Below are positions 1-10,198 of a DNA stretch of 64,000 bases, piece by piece (within the stretch, counting starts at the first letter, position 1; each line of letters begins with the position of its first letter). Origin of the DNA: an uncultured Thermoanaerobaculia bacterium (GTDB lineage: Bacteria; Acidobacteriota; Thermoanaerobaculia; Multivoradales; Multivoraceae); the NCBI GenBank assembly GCA_951812325.1, contig OX638294.1, positions 2,962,001 through 3,026,000 on the forward strand. Direction: 5' to 3'. The translations under genes were made by a program, and so were the position numbers. Below the pieces are notes generated by a model that did no database searches, was not told where the DNA came from, and saw only the letters and a program-made list of their open reading frames with translations.

Positions 1-348
1 GGTGAGGGCGTTCTGGTTCGTCGAGTCGAGCTGCACGGCCCGCTGCATCTCCAGCAGGGCTTCCTGGTCACGGCCTGCTTCCTGCAGCTTCCTGCCCTGC
101 TCGAAGTGTGCATGGGCGGCCTGGGTCTTGGCCCGCAGCAGACCTGCCCGGTAGCGGAGGTCCGAGGGGTCGACAGCGACCAGTTCCATGTAGCGGAGAA
201 CGGCGGCGTCCCAGTCGCCGGCGGTTTCCGCGTACTGCGCTTCCCTGAAGCTCCGGTAGCCGCTACACGAGGCGAAGACCAGCAGGGCCAGCAAGGCCAG
301 GAGAGCCGGCGCCAGAGCGCGTGGCCGTTGTCCGTTTCGTTCTTCCAT
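1..348 (-). CDS. TPR lipoprotein, N-terminus of a secretin (GspD/PilQ-like), partial
   Basis: Only the first 116 codons lie in the window; the gene runs off the left edge. The ATG at 348 opens an arginine-containing n-region, a Leu/Ala-rich hydrophobic stretch and a lipobox-like LVFASC at about residues 23-28, so the product is probably an outer-membrane lipoprotein. Residues 30-116 are helical with a TPR-like pattern (AGDWDAAVLRYMELVAVDP; later EAGRDQEALLEMQRAVQLD). Position as last gene of the PilMNOP operon suggests the secretin; in Acidobacteriota-type operons the secretin often carries such a lipoprotein-TPR N-terminus. The secretin domain itself is not visible here, so that identity is inferred from context. 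A repeat element (373-602) separates it from the preceding gene. Confidence 0.6.
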   Translation of the reverse strand, partial: MEERNGQRPRALAPALLALLALLVFASCSGYRSFREAQYAETAGDWDAAVLRYMELVAVDPSDLRYRAGLLRAKTQAAHAHFEQGRKLQEAGRDQEALLEMQRAVQLDSTNQNALT

Positions 349-372
349 AGTGCTCAGGTCCTTCCAGGCTCT

Positions 373-602
373 GGCAGCCCGTGGCAAAAGTCACGCTGCA
401 TTCGTTTCGGCCATGCATTCCGTCCCGCATCGCGCCATCCGTGTGCTCGATGATTCGCACCGGGAAGTGGTTCGCGGTTGGCGCGGGCCGCGCCGCGCGC
501 GGCACGGCGTTCTGCGGCGCAAGCTCGCGGGCTGCCTCCTCGCGCCTTGCTGGACGGGCGCCTGCCCGCTCCCGGTGCGACACGGATTGCTGCCACGGTC
601 TG
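373..602. repeat. Inverted-repeat element, copy A (MITE/REP-like)
   Basis: The only sizeable non-coding gap in the pilus operon. The left end GGCAGCCCGTGGCAAAAGTC is an imperfect inverse of the right end (GGATTGCTGCCACGGTCTG). Inside it shares blocks with copy B (14471-14697): the GCATT...GGCCATGCAT block near the left, CATCCGTGTGCTCGATGA in the middle, and CTGGACGGGCGCCTG followed by CCCGGTGCGACACGGA near the right. The right end abuts the stop codon of the PilP-like gene (603-605). No ORF in it is supported. Confidence 0.65.
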
Positions 603-1202
603 CTACCTGCCGTCTGGTCGGCCGCCGATGGCCAGTCGCACCGGCGGTTCGTCGGGGAAGCCCACGAATCCCAGGTCGACCGACTCGTAGCCGATTCGTT
701 GTACTTCGAACTGGTCCTTGACCAGATCGCCCGTCAGCGCGTTGTAGATCTCCGAGCCGTCGGAGAACACGGCGACCGGGTCGTCATCGCGTCCCAAGGT
801 GCCGAGATAGACCACATCGACCGCCGGCGGCCGTGGACCGACCGGTTTCGGCGGCGGCGGCTTCGGCCTTGTTTGTTGTTTGGGGACGACCGCTGGAACG
901 GGCTGCGGCGCGGGTTCGGGAGGGGTCGCCTCGGGAGCGGTCCGCCTGGGCGCCGGACGGCTGCCGAACGACCAGGGGTCGCGCGCCTGCTCGCCTTCCG
1001 GCGCCGGCTCGTCCAGGGTGTGCGCAGCCAACTCCAGGACCTCGATCACGGGCGACCGCAGGTCGGCGGACGTGGTGCGGGTGACATCGGTACCGCCTCC
1101 GAACGAGGGCAGATAACGCCAGGCGGCGACCGCCGCGACAATGGCGAGCAGGACCAGCAGCAGAGGCCGCGGCCGATTGGATCCTGCTTCAGCGGCGCTC
1201 AT
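603..1202 (-). CDS. PilP/GspC-like inner-membrane pilus assembly protein
   Basis: 199 residues. A cytoplasmic N-terminus, one membrane helix at about 13-30 (LLLVLLAIVAAVAAW), a long Pro-rich linker (about 75-125; PEPAPQPVPAVV, KPPPPKPVGP) and a compact C-terminal domain of about 65 residues (VVYLGTLGR...AVFSDGSEIYNALTGD...VQRIGYESVDL). That last domain has the pattern of the PilP/GspC homology region, which in known systems bridges the inner-membrane PilNO platform and the secretin. The ATG at 1202 overlaps the preceding stop (ATGA), implying coupling to the PilO-like gene. The secretin gene follows after the repeat element. PilP and GspC cannot be separated from sequence alone. Confidence 0.7.
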   Translation of the reverse strand: MSAAEAGSNRPRPLLLVLLAIVAAVAAWRYLPSFGGGTDVTRTTSADLRSPVIEVLELAAHTLDEPAPEGEQARDPWSFGSRPAPRRTAPEATPPEPAPQPVPAVVPKQQTRPKPPPPKPVGPRPPAVDVVYLGTLGRDDDPVAVFSDGSEIYNALTGDLVKDQFEVQRIGYESVDLGFVGFPDEPPVRLAIGGRPDGR

Positions 1203-1777
1203 GCGCCGGCCTCCAGGGTTGCGGCCGCGGCCCCTCCGTCGGAGAACAGGGTCGACAGGCGCAGATCGATGCGCAGGTTCGGAGTCGCTTCGCTGAGGCT
1301 GATGGAATCGAGGGCGACGAACGTGTCCGTCGTCTCGAGTTGGTTGATCAGCCGCCGCAGTTGGGCGTAGTTGCCTTCGACGGTGAAGACGAGCGACTTC
1401 TCGACCAGGCCGTACTGCGCCAGCCGCTCCTCCGGGTAGGAGATGGAGCCCGGCCGGAGCCCGGAGCGGCCGGCGAGTTCCTTGACCTCCCGGATGAGGT
1501 CGGTGATCCGTTCCCGCTCCGTGGCGAAGCCCTCGCGATACAGGCTCTCCACACGGCTGCGCGTCGCTTCGACCGTCGCCACCTGGTCTTCGCGACGGAC
1601 GACTTCCCGGGTGGTCCGGGTGCGCAGGTTGCCGACCTCGGCGATTTCGTCCTCGAGGGCCTGGAAGCGGCCCGCATAGACGCCGCGGTACGTCGACAGC
1701 AGGCCGGCGTTGATCACGCAGAGGCCCACTCCCACCCAGAACCAGATGCGCAGGCGCCATCCCCGGCGGCGTCTCAT
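1199..1777 (-). CDS. PilO/GspM-like platform protein
   Basis: 192 residues. Arg-rich start, one membrane helix at about 10-27 (IWFWVGVGLCVINAGLL), a coiled-coil stretch at about 35-100 rich in Glu/Arg heptads (RFQALEDEIAEVGNLRTRT; RERITDLIREVKELA), then a ferredoxin-like PilO domain (SLVFTVEGNYAQLRRLINQL; LDSISLSEA; LRIDLRLSTLF). This domain order is that of PilO/GspM, which forms heterodimers with PilN/GspL on the periplasmic face. Start overlaps the PilN-like stop and stop overlaps the PilP-like start, consistent with stoichiometric co-translation. Confidence 0.75.
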   Translation of the reverse strand: MRRRRGWRLRIWFWVGVGLCVINAGLLSTYRGVYAGRFQALEDEIAEVGNLRTRTTREVVRREDQVATVEATRSRVESLYREGFATERERITDLIREVKELAGRSGLRPGSISYPEERLAQYGLVEKSLVFTVEGNYAQLRRLINQLETTDTFVALDSISLSEATPNLRIDLRLSTLFSDGGAAAATLEAGA

Positions 1778-2634
1778 GGCTGTCCCTCCTCCGGCCCGGC
1801 GGCTTCGGCGTCCGCGGCGGATTCGGTCTCGTCTGCAGCGGATTCGGTCTCGCCCGCGGCGGCTTCAGCCTTGCCCGCGGCCGATTCGGTCTCTCCCGCG
1901 GCGGACCCGGGCTTGCCCGCCGCGACTTCGGTCTCGTCCGCGGCAGTCTCGTCCGCGGGGGCTTCAGTCTCGTCCGCGGCGGATTCGGTCTCGTCCGCGG
2001 CAGTCTCGTCGGCAGCGGACTCAGGCTCGCCTGCAGCGAGCCCCGGCCTGTAGGCGACGGCGATCGTGAAGTCCAGCGGGCCGGAATCCTGCTGGCTCTC
2101 GTGGCGCAGCTTCGGACCATCGAACGATGGGTGTTCGAACAGGGAGTCGATCAACTCGAGCAGACCCTCGTCGTCCTGGGCTTCGCCGCTGATGTCGAGC
2201 ATCACGCGCGCCTCAGCGGCGGCCACCGGCTCGACCTGCTGCCGGCGGCGCCGTTCGTTCGGCTGGGGCGCGAGGCTGCGCAGCCGCGTGTTCCACGGCA
2301 ACACCTGCTCGATGTCGGCGAACAGCCGGCCCCAGGGGAATCGCCGATCCGCGATGCGCTCGTTCAGGAAGGCGACCTCGCGGTTCTGGGACTGCACATC
2401 CAGGCGCGCGAGCTCCGAACCCAGCCGGTCCAGTTCGGCGCCGTCGTCGGCAAGCTGCTGGCGCAGCCCGGCGAGTTCGGAGCGAGCGTCGGCGGAGCCG
2501 GTCAGATAGCCCCAGTACAGCACCGCGTTGAATGCGAGAAGCGTGATCCCGAGCGCCCACAGAAGGGCGGTCAGGCGGCGCCAGGGCCGGCGGTTGACGA
2601 ACGGCCGGGCGGCGAGGTTGAACCCGTTCTTCAT
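1774..2634 (-). CDS. PilN-like pilus assembly protein with acidic repeat tail
   Basis: 286 residues. Opens with the PilN hallmark FNLAARPFVNRRPWRR, then one membrane helix (about 24-43, LLWALGITLLAFNAVLYWG), a coiled coil (ELAGLRQQLADDGAELDRL) and a ferredoxin-like domain to about residue 205. PilN binds PilM through its short cytoplasmic N-terminus and pairs with PilO. Unlike usual PilN proteins (about 180-200 residues) it continues with about 75 residues of near-repetitive acidic sequence built from ESAADET / AAGETES units (encoded at 1800-2035). The start overlaps the PilM stop. The core assignment is secure; the tail has no recognised function. Confidence 0.8.
   Translation of the reverse strand: MKNGFNLAARPFVNRRPWRRLTALLWALGITLLAFNAVLYWGYLTGSADARSELAGLRQQLADDGAELDRLGSELARLDVQSQNREVAFLNERIADRRFPWGRLFADIEQVLPWNTRLRSLAPQPNERRRRQQVEPVAAAEARVMLDISGEAQDDEGLLELIDSLFEHPSFDGPKLRHESQQDSGPLDFTIAVAYRPGLAAGEPESAADETAADETESAADETEAPADETAADETEVAAGKPGSAAGETESAAGKAEAAAGETESAADETESAADAEAAGPEEGQP
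1800..2035 (-). repeat. Degenerate 21-bp-type tandem repeats encoding the PilN acidic tail
   Basis: The plus strand shows recurring blocks such as GATTCGGTCTCGTCCGCGGC with small changes, spaced in multiples of three, which read in the minus frame as Glu-Ser-Ala-Ala-Asp-Glu-Thr variants. All copies keep the frame. Such arrays expand and contract by slippage, so length should vary among strains. Confidence 0.7.
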
Positions 2635-3606
2635 GTTCTCACCGTCACTGACGCGCCGAGCATCGGAAGTGCCTGCTGTACGTCGATCTCCGCGGTCGCG
2701 GGTTCGGCGCCGAGGGCTCCGTTGTCGTCGAGAATCCGGGCCGGTAGTCCCAATCCCTCTTCGAGCCGGTCGCGCCAGACGCCGTGGGCAGCGGCGGCGG
2801 TCAGCAGCAGGGCGTCCGCGGGCAGGGTCCGCCCGGCCCCGAACAGCTCGCGCTCCTCGATGAAGTTGCGGGTCAGCCGCAGGTCGCGCACGGCCAGGTT
2901 GGAAGCGACCGGGTACGGCAGGTCCGGGTCGATGCTCTTGTAGCGGAAGAGGGTTGGTTCCCCGTCCGCGTGGGCGAGCAGGGAGTAGCCGTCCGGATGG
3001 GCGACGAGAAGCAGGAAGGGTCCGGGGTCGCCGTGAAGGCGAACGAGCCCCTCGGCAGAACTCAGGCTCTCGTTCGTCACCGTGCCGATGTGGATGCCGG
3101 CACGTCTGAACGAGTCTTCGATCTGAGCCAGGACATGCTCGACGCCGAAGCCGATCAGGAAGCGGGTGGCGCCGTTGACGGCGGCGCCCGTCCGTCTGCC
3201 GCGGACACGGAGTTCCTCGACGCGGAAAGGGACCTGCTTGCGGAGTTTGAAGCGCAGGACCTCTTCTCGCAGATGCCGTTTCCCCGGGACCTCGTCCAAT
3301 TCGGCGAAGGTGAGTCGGAGCCAGCGGTCAGGGAGAACCAGGGCGGCGTGGCTGACCGGTTCGCCGATTGCGGCGTCGGCGGCCTCCTGAAGCTCCGCCA
3401 CGACTTGATGAAACTGGGCCGGCTCCCTCAGGGGCCCGCCCAGGGCGCCTTCCTGGAAGGTGTCGGCGGGCAGTTCCCGTCGCTGCACGACCTGCAGTTC
3501 CGGTACCGCTCCGTTCTGGCGCAGAAAGTGCGCCAGGACGAGCTCGCGCTCGTCGAGCAGAAACACCGAAGCCGGTCCCCGAGGGTCGTCGAGGCCGACC
3601 AGGCGT

Positions 3607-5288
<1,682 letters not shown>

Positions 5289-5289
<1 letters not shown>

Positions 5290-6530
5290 CAGCCCTGCAC
5301 CTGTCCGAGCACGCTGAACAGCGGCAGATACATCGAAAGGACGAGCAGCGCGATCGTGAAGCCCATGACCACCAGCATCACCGGCTCGATCAGGGAGAGC
5401 AGCCTCTCGGTGCGGGTTTCCACGTCCTCGTCGAGGAAGTCGGAAACGCTGTTCACCATTTCGTCCAACGCTCCGGTCGCCTCGCCGACCTGGACCATGT
5501 CGATGGCGAGATCGGTGAACGCCCCGGACTCTTCGAGCGCGGTGTGGAACGCTGCTCCCTCGCGTATCCGCGGACCGAGGGCCGCCGCGCGGGCGTGCAG
5601 GAAGCGGTTCGTGACCGCCGAGGACGCGGTGTCCAGGGCCGTTGCGAGGGGCAGGCCGCCGTGCAGCAGGGTGGCCAGGGAGCGGCAGAACTCGGACAGC
5701 GCGAAGCGGTGGAGGATCGGTCCGATGATCGGCAGTCCGAGCTTCAGGCGATCGATCATCGCCCCCAGACGACCGCCGCGTCCCACCCTCCAGGCGGCCC
5801 AGGCGCCGACGACCGCCGCAGCCAGGAGGATCAGGGTCGTCGGATTGCGCAGCAACGCCGACAGACCGAGCAGGGTCTGCGTGATCCAGGGCAGGTCGAG
5901 GTCGAGGGCCACGTAGAACTCCTCGAAGCGGGGCATGACGAAGAACATCATCACTGCCACGATGCCCACCGAGAGGCAGACCAGCAACGCAGGGTAGAAG
6001 AGCGCGCTGACGACCCGCTTGCGGGAACTGGTGACCAGCTTGAGCTGCCGGACGTAGCGGCGGATCACCCGTTCCAGGCCGCCGCTCTGTTCGCCCGCCT
6101 TGAGCATCGACGCGTAGATCGGCGGAAACGTCTCGCCCGCCTCCGAGAAGGCGTCGGAAAGCTCCGCGCCGCTCTCGACCCGATCCTTGATCTCGGCCAG
6201 CGCTTCCTTGAAGGAGGCGTTGCGTTGCCGTTCGTGCATCAGGTCCAGGCACTGGAGCAGGGGCAACCCGGCGCGGAGCAGGCCGGCCAGCTGCTGATTG
6301 AAGACCAGAAAGTCCGCGCCGGGAATCGTCTTGCGGGAACGGCCCTCCCTGGCCGTCGAGGTCGTCCCCGCTAGCGATCCGAGCATGTGCTGCAGGCCGC
6401 GGCGCCGGATCTCGAAGACGTGAAGGCCGCGGCGCTCGATTTCCCGGCGCGCGCTACGGAGATCCGGCGCCTCGTGAATCTGCTCCACGATGCGACCGTC
6501 GGCAGTTCCCAGCCGGCAGACGAACTGCAT
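5289..6530 (-). CDS. gspF: Type II secretion / type IV pilus inner-membrane platform protein GspF/PilC
   Basis: 413 residues, normal for the family. An N-terminal beta region (MQFVCRLGTADGRIVEQIHE), then two T2SSF helical bundles: FNQQLAGLLRAGLPLLQCL at about 90-110 and FCRSLATLLHGGLPLATAL at about 280-298, each followed by the MxxVGE/GEQSGGL-type signature (MLKAGEQSGGLERV; MVQVGEATGALDEMV). Membrane helices lie at about 185-205, 235-260 and 385-405. It is the polytopic partner of GspE. About 84 bp of this gene (5572-5655) recurs inverted inside polA; here the segment is part of the conserved bundle, so this is the donor copy. Confidence 0.93.
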
Positions 6531-6543
6531 GATCCGGACCGTC

Positions 6544-7413
6544 CTATTCGCCGGCGCCCAGGCTGTCGTCCTGGGATAGCCGGACGGTTACTGCGACCAC
6601 GAGGCCGCTGGCATTCGAGCCCCGGTACGGAAGCGCCAGCACCAGGGGCTTGCCGACCCACACGTTCAGATGGCCGCTGAAGACGCTCTCGTCCAGAGCG
6701 CCGCCGCGGCTGCGCTCGACCTCGACGCCGTACAGCTTGAGCCGGCGATCGAGCAGCACGGTGCCGACCCGAAAACCGAGCCGGAACTCGGCGCCGATCT
6801 CGAACCGGACGTTCTCCCCTTCCATCGCTTCGAAGCGACCATGACCGAGCTGCCGGTAGCTCGTGAAAGCCAGCCAGTTGCCCAGTTCGTCGGTGAGTTG
6901 CGCGGGCAGTTCCGATCGCGGGTCGCCTCGGCCGCGGCGCGAGGCCTCGAGGATGAAGATCTCGAAGTCGATCTGACGGCGCGGGTGGTCGAAGTCCCGC
7001 AGCAGGGCCAGCAGGTGTTCAAGGACGCTGCTCGCGTCTCGCAGGACCAGGGTGTTCGTCGCCCGCCGCAGTTCGATCGTGCCGTGAGGCGACATCTCGC
7101 CCTGCATCCATTCCAGGGCATCGTCGGCGCGCTGGTGCTGGAGCGTGAAGGCATGGCGAATCTGCGTTTCGGCCTCCTGCTGCGCGGCGCCCGCAGCCGG
7201 GAACAACAGCAGGGCGGTGACCGTCATGGCGATGCGCCCACGCGCCCCAGGCGTCACCGTTCGCTCGCGCGCGCCCCGAACGCCGGGTTCGCGGTTCAGA
7301 GGGGTTCTCACGTCACCGCGGACCCCTGCCGGGCCGTATGCGTCAGCGATCCCGGAGATGACGAGGTCGGAGAGGGCCGGCGCGCCCGGGAGCTCCTGGC
7401 TCGCGGCCGTCAT
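6544..7413 (-). CDS. Exported protein with a secretin N-domain-like region
   Basis: 289 residues from the ATG at 7413, which overlaps the anti-sigma stop (ATGA). An internal ATG at 7227 starts a better signal peptide (MTVTALLLFPAAGAAQ), so the mature protein may be about 210 residues and the first 62 residues may not be translated or may be cytoplasmic. After the signal: HAFTLQHQRADDALEWMQGEMSPHG, TIELRRATNTLVLRDASSVLEHL, LLRDFDHPRRQIDFEIFILEA, which matches the N1/NolW-type repeat of secretins (a KH-like fold ending in a strand 'QV.IE..I.E'). No secretin beta-barrel follows. It may be an accessory of the outer-membrane channel. The assignment rests on pattern only. Confidence 0.55.
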   Translation of the reverse strand: MTAASQELPGAPALSDLVISGIADAYGPAGVRGDVRTPLNREPGVRGARERTVTPGARGRIAMTVTALLLFPAAGAAQQEAETQIRHAFTLQHQRADDALEWMQGEMSPHGTIELRRATNTLVLRDASSVLEHLLALLRDFDHPRRQIDFEIFILEASRRGRGDPRSELPAQLTDELGNWLAFTSYRQLGHGRFEAMEGENVRFEIGAEFRLGFRVGTVLLDRRLKLYGVEVERSRGGALDESVFSGHLNVWVGKPLVLALPYRGSNASGLVVAVTVRLSQDDSLGAGE

Positions 7414-7976
7414 GGCGCGATCTCCGTGACCACGAGCACGACGTCGAGGCTGGATGCGAGGTCGTCGCCCGGAAGCTGGAACACGCGCATCGGTTCGTCA
7501 CCGAGCGGCTCCACGAGCGGGGCCATCGCGATATGGGCGGGAAGGCTCAGCCCCGCTCCCGGGCCATCGCCGGCCGGCGGGGCGGCATCCGGCCACCACA
7601 GGAAACTCAGCCCGAGTGCCGCGGCGGCGGCGCCGGCGGCCAGCACGGAGGCGAAGGGCAGCCGGCGACGGGCGGTTCGCGCCGCGTTGAGCCGTTCTTC
7701 CGCGGCGCGTCCGTCGATCTCGAACCGGACCCGCTGGCGCAGTTCGGCGACCTCGTCCGCCACGTCGGGCCGGTCGCGCGCGCCGGTGAAGTCGCCGCTG
7801 AAGAGGAGCAGCGGGTCGACCTGGAGCGAAGCGGTCCGGCAGTGTCCGCAATCCGTCCGGTGGCGCAGGGCGTCTTCCCAGGCGCGGTCGATGGAAGAGG
7901 CGCCCGCATCGGGGCTCTGTTCAGCGTGCTCGCGCTTGCGTACGAGCGCGGCCCAGTCCGGGCAGGCGGCGATCAT
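7410..7976 (-). CDS. Anti-sigma factor, single-pass membrane protein
   Basis: 188 residues. The N-terminal region carries HRTDCGHC (His-x3-Cys-x2-Cys) at about residues 39-46, as in zinc-binding anti-sigma domains, followed by an Arg-rich segment, one membrane helix (about 108-126, FASVLAAGAAAAALGLSFLWW) and a periplasmic tail of about 60 residues. It overlaps the ECF sigma gene upstream and the exported secretin-domain gene downstream by four bases each. The obvious inference is that it sequesters the sigma factor until an envelope signal acts through the periplasmic tail. Confidence 0.7.
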   Translation of the reverse strand: MIAACPDWAALVRKREHAEQSPDAGASSIDRAWEDALRHRTDCGHCRTASLQVDPLLLFSGDFTGARDRPDVADEVAELRQRVRFEIDGRAAEERLNAARTARRRLPFASVLAAGAAAAALGLSFLWWPDAAPPAGDGPGAGLSLPAHIAMAPLVEPLGDEPMRVFQLPGDDLASSLDVVLVVTEIAP

Positions 7977-8668
7977 GAGCGTTCCCCGATCCCGGCGTTT
8001 CGAGCGTACTCGGGGTACCGCTTCAGCAGTTCCCGGCGGAGTTCCCGGCGGCTGTTGAACAGATGGTTGCGGACCGTGGAGGGGCGGATGCCGAGGATCC
8101 GGGCGATTTCCGTGCCCTTCAGCCCCTCCATCTCGCGCAGCACGAAGACCGCGCGCTGCTTTTCGCTCAACGTCGACGCCAGCTCCTGGAAGACCGTCCG
8201 GACCTCCCCTTCGGTCAGCTTATCGAGTTGCCGCGCGAAGACTTCGCCGCTCCGTTGCTCGTGCTGCAACTGGAAGCCCTGCAACGAGCGGGCGCGGGAC
8301 GAGCGGGAGCGCAGATGGTCGATCGCCAGGTTGGAGACGATGCGATAGATCCAGGTGTTGGGGCTGTAGCGCCGGTCGAAGCGGCGGCGTGACTCCCAGA
8401 TCCTCAGGAAGGCGATCTGGACGATGTCCCGCGCTTCCTCCCGGTCGCCCACCATGCTGGTCGCCATGTTCAGCAACGGGCCTCCCTTGCGTCGCATCAA
8501 CTCGTCGAGGGCGAGCTCGTCGTCACTGCGCATGCCCTCCAGGAGTTCCAGGTCGGACGCCTCGGACCACGCCACCTTGCGCTGACGGCGCGAGTACGCA
8601 ATCGTCAGACCGCTCCGGGGTGGATCTTGGCGTGGCGGTTCCATGCGGATGGCTTGCGCGGATCTCAT
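7973..8668 (-). CDS. ECF-family RNA polymerase sigma factor
   Basis: 231 residues from the ATG at 8668; a further in-frame ATG lies at 8644, and the open frame extends upstream over the divergent waaA start. Region 2 is clear (GPLLNMATSMVGDREEARDIVQIAFLRIWES; NTWIYRIVSNLAIDHLRSR) and region 4 has the helix-turn-helix SEKQRAVFVLREMEGLKGTEIARILGIRPSTVRNHLF. Regions 1.1 and 3 are absent, as in ECF (sigma-70 group 4) proteins. It heads the secretion/pilus operon, so it may control this cluster and itself. A perfect TATAAT on the minus strand (8774-8779) lies about 105 bp upstream. Confidence 0.85.
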   Translation of the reverse strand: MRSAQAIRMEPPRQDPPRSGLTIAYSRRQRKVAWSEASDLELLEGMRSDDELALDELMRRKGGPLLNMATSMVGDREEARDIVQIAFLRIWESRRRFDRRYSPNTWIYRIVSNLAIDHLRSRSSRARSLQGFQLQHEQRSGEVFARQLDKLTEGEVRTVFQELASTLSEKQRAVFVLREMEGLKGTEIARILGIRPSTVRNHLFNSRRELRRELLKRYPEYARNAGIGERS

Positions 8669-8773
8669 ACCTCGCTGTTGATACGGAGGCCCGGGCCAAA
8701 GCGTCCAAGGAATGCGCTTCGGGGAACCTGGAGCGTTCTCCGTCTGGCTGCCACGGCGGCCGGAGGCTTCGGA

Positions 8774-8781
8774 ATTATACT
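8774..8781. promoter_or_regulatory. Overlapping divergent -10 elements between the sigma gene and waaA
   Basis: AATTATACT contains TATAAT on the minus strand (8774-8779) and TATACT on the plus strand (8776-8781), in an otherwise GC-rich 166-bp divergent interval. Neither has a good -35 match at 17 bp. They could drive the ECF operon leftward and waaA rightward; the pairing is inferred from position. Confidence 0.35.
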
Positions 8782-8834
8782 TTCGCAGCAGTGCGGTCCC
8801 GATCGGACGCCTCCCTTCCGGCTGCTCGAAACGC

Positions 8835-10196
8835 ATGTGGTTCCTCTACCAGCTCGCGATGGCGGCGGGGCTGGGCGTGGCGGCGCCGGTGCTTCTCGCC
8901 CGGCGGGGTCGCCACTACCTGGAGACCCTGCCGGCGCGGCTGGGCCGGCTGCCGGAGGCCCGAGGGGCGCGGCCGCTGTGGCTCCATGCGGCTTCCGTCG
9001 GCGAGACCGGGGTCGCGGCGACCTTCGCGCGGGCCTTGCCGCCGAACCTCGATCTGGTGGTCACCACCGTCACCCCCACCGGTCAGGCGGCGGCGAAGAA
9101 GCTCCTCCTGCCGCTTGCCAGTGAGCGTCGAAGCGTCGTCGTCACCTATCTGCCGTTCGATCTGGGTCCGCTCGTGTCCGGGTTTCTGGACCGGTACGCT
9201 CCGCGGGCCCTGGCGCTGCTCGAAAGCGAACTCTGGCCGCTCGTGCTGCGGAGTTGTCGCCGACGCGGGATCCCGGTCGCGGTGCTCAACGCCCGCGTCA
9301 GCGACCGGAGTTTCTCTCGCCTGAGGCGCGCCGGGCGTCTCGGCCGGCGCGCGCTGCTCGACCCGGTCGGTCGCTTCGGCGCCCAGAGCCCTCAGGACGA
9401 GGATCGTCTGTTGAGCCTGGGAACAGCGCCGGAGAGCGTGGTCCGGACAGGGAACCTGAAGTTCGATACCCCCGAGCCGTCGCCGGTCGCGGATCTGGAA
9501 CAGGCGCTGCGCGGGCTCGCCGCGGACCGGCCGATTCTGGTCGTCGGCTCGACGATGGCCGGCGAGGAGACGGTCGTCCTCGATGCCTTCGAGCGGCTCG
9601 AGCGCGACGCGCTGCTGGTTCTGGCGCCCCGCCATCCCGAGCGCTTCGACGAGGTCTGGCGCGAGGTCGATGGGCGTTCCCTGCCAGCGCGGCGCCGAAG
9701 CGGGATGCCTTCGGCAGGAGACGGTGAGCCGCCGGCGGCGCCGGTCCGCGTCGTACCCTCCCCACCGTCGCGATGCGCGCCCTGCAGCAACGTCGGCGAG
9801 CCGCCAACGCCGGTCCGTGTCGTGCTGCTCGACTCTCTGGGTGAGCTTGCGTCGATCTACCGGCTGGCGTCCGCCGCCTTCATCGGCGGCTCGCTGGTGC
9901 CGACCGGCGGACACAACCCGATCGAGGCGGCGCGCTTCGGCGTGCCGGTCGTCGTCGGCCCGTCGATGGAGAACTTCCGGCGCATGGCCGGCGACTTCGA
10001 GGCTGCGGGCGCCCTGACCGTGGTCGGCGACGGCGAGGCCCTGGCGTCGGCCTGGCGCCGCCTGCTGGACCGGCCCGCTGAAGCGGTCGAGCAGGGGAAT
10101 CGGGGGCTCGGGATCGTCGAACGGAACCGCGGCGCCGTCGAGCGCTCCGTGGAGCTTCTCGGTCAACTCGTGGACCTCGACCGGGACCTGGGCTGA
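8835..10196 (+). CDS. waaA: 3-deoxy-D-manno-octulosonic acid (Kdo) transferase
   Basis: 453 residues from the ATG at 8835. It transfers Kdo from CMP-Kdo to lipid IVA at the cytoplasmic face of the inner membrane. N-terminal membrane anchor (MWFLYQLAMAAGLGVAAPVLLARR), acceptor-site motif LWLHAASVGETGVA with the catalytic Glu, ALLESELWP, and the donor-site motifs VGSTMAGEE and FIGGSLVPTGGHNPIEAA. lpxK follows after two bases. Residues about 283-327 are a Pro/Arg-rich insertion not expected in the family, with a near-duplicate GEPP(A/T)PVRVV at both ends; on DNA it contains a hairpin with GCCGAAG/CTTCGGC arms. Confidence 0.92.
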   Translation: MWFLYQLAMAAGLGVAAPVLLARRGRHYLETLPARLGRLPEARGARPLWLHAASVGETGVAATFARALPPNLDLVVTTVTPTGQAAAKKLLLPLASERRSVVVTYLPFDLGPLVSGFLDRYAPRALALLESELWPLVLRSCRRRGIPVAVLNARVSDRSFSRLRRAGRLGRRALLDPVGRFGAQSPQDEDRLLSLGTAPESVVRTGNLKFDTPEPSPVADLEQALRGLAADRPILVVGSTMAGEETVVLDAFERLERDALLVLAPRHPERFDEVWREVDGRSLPARRRSGMPSAGDGEPPAAPVRVVPSPPSRCAPCSNVGEPPTPVRVVLLDSLGELASIYRLASAAFIGGSLVPTGGHNPIEAARFGVPVVVGPSMENFRRMAGDFEAAGALTVVGDGEALASAWRRLLDRPAEAVEQGNRGLGIVERNRGAVERSVELLGQLVDLDRDLG

Positions 10197-10198
10197 AC

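Noticed and set aside
603..2120. 505-codon minus-strand frame spanning pilP, pilO and pilN regions
   Set aside because: Only its last 199 codons (from the ATG at 1202) form the PilP-like protein; the upstream part lies out of frame over genes with clear PilO and PilN features and is Arg/Pro-rich nonsense.
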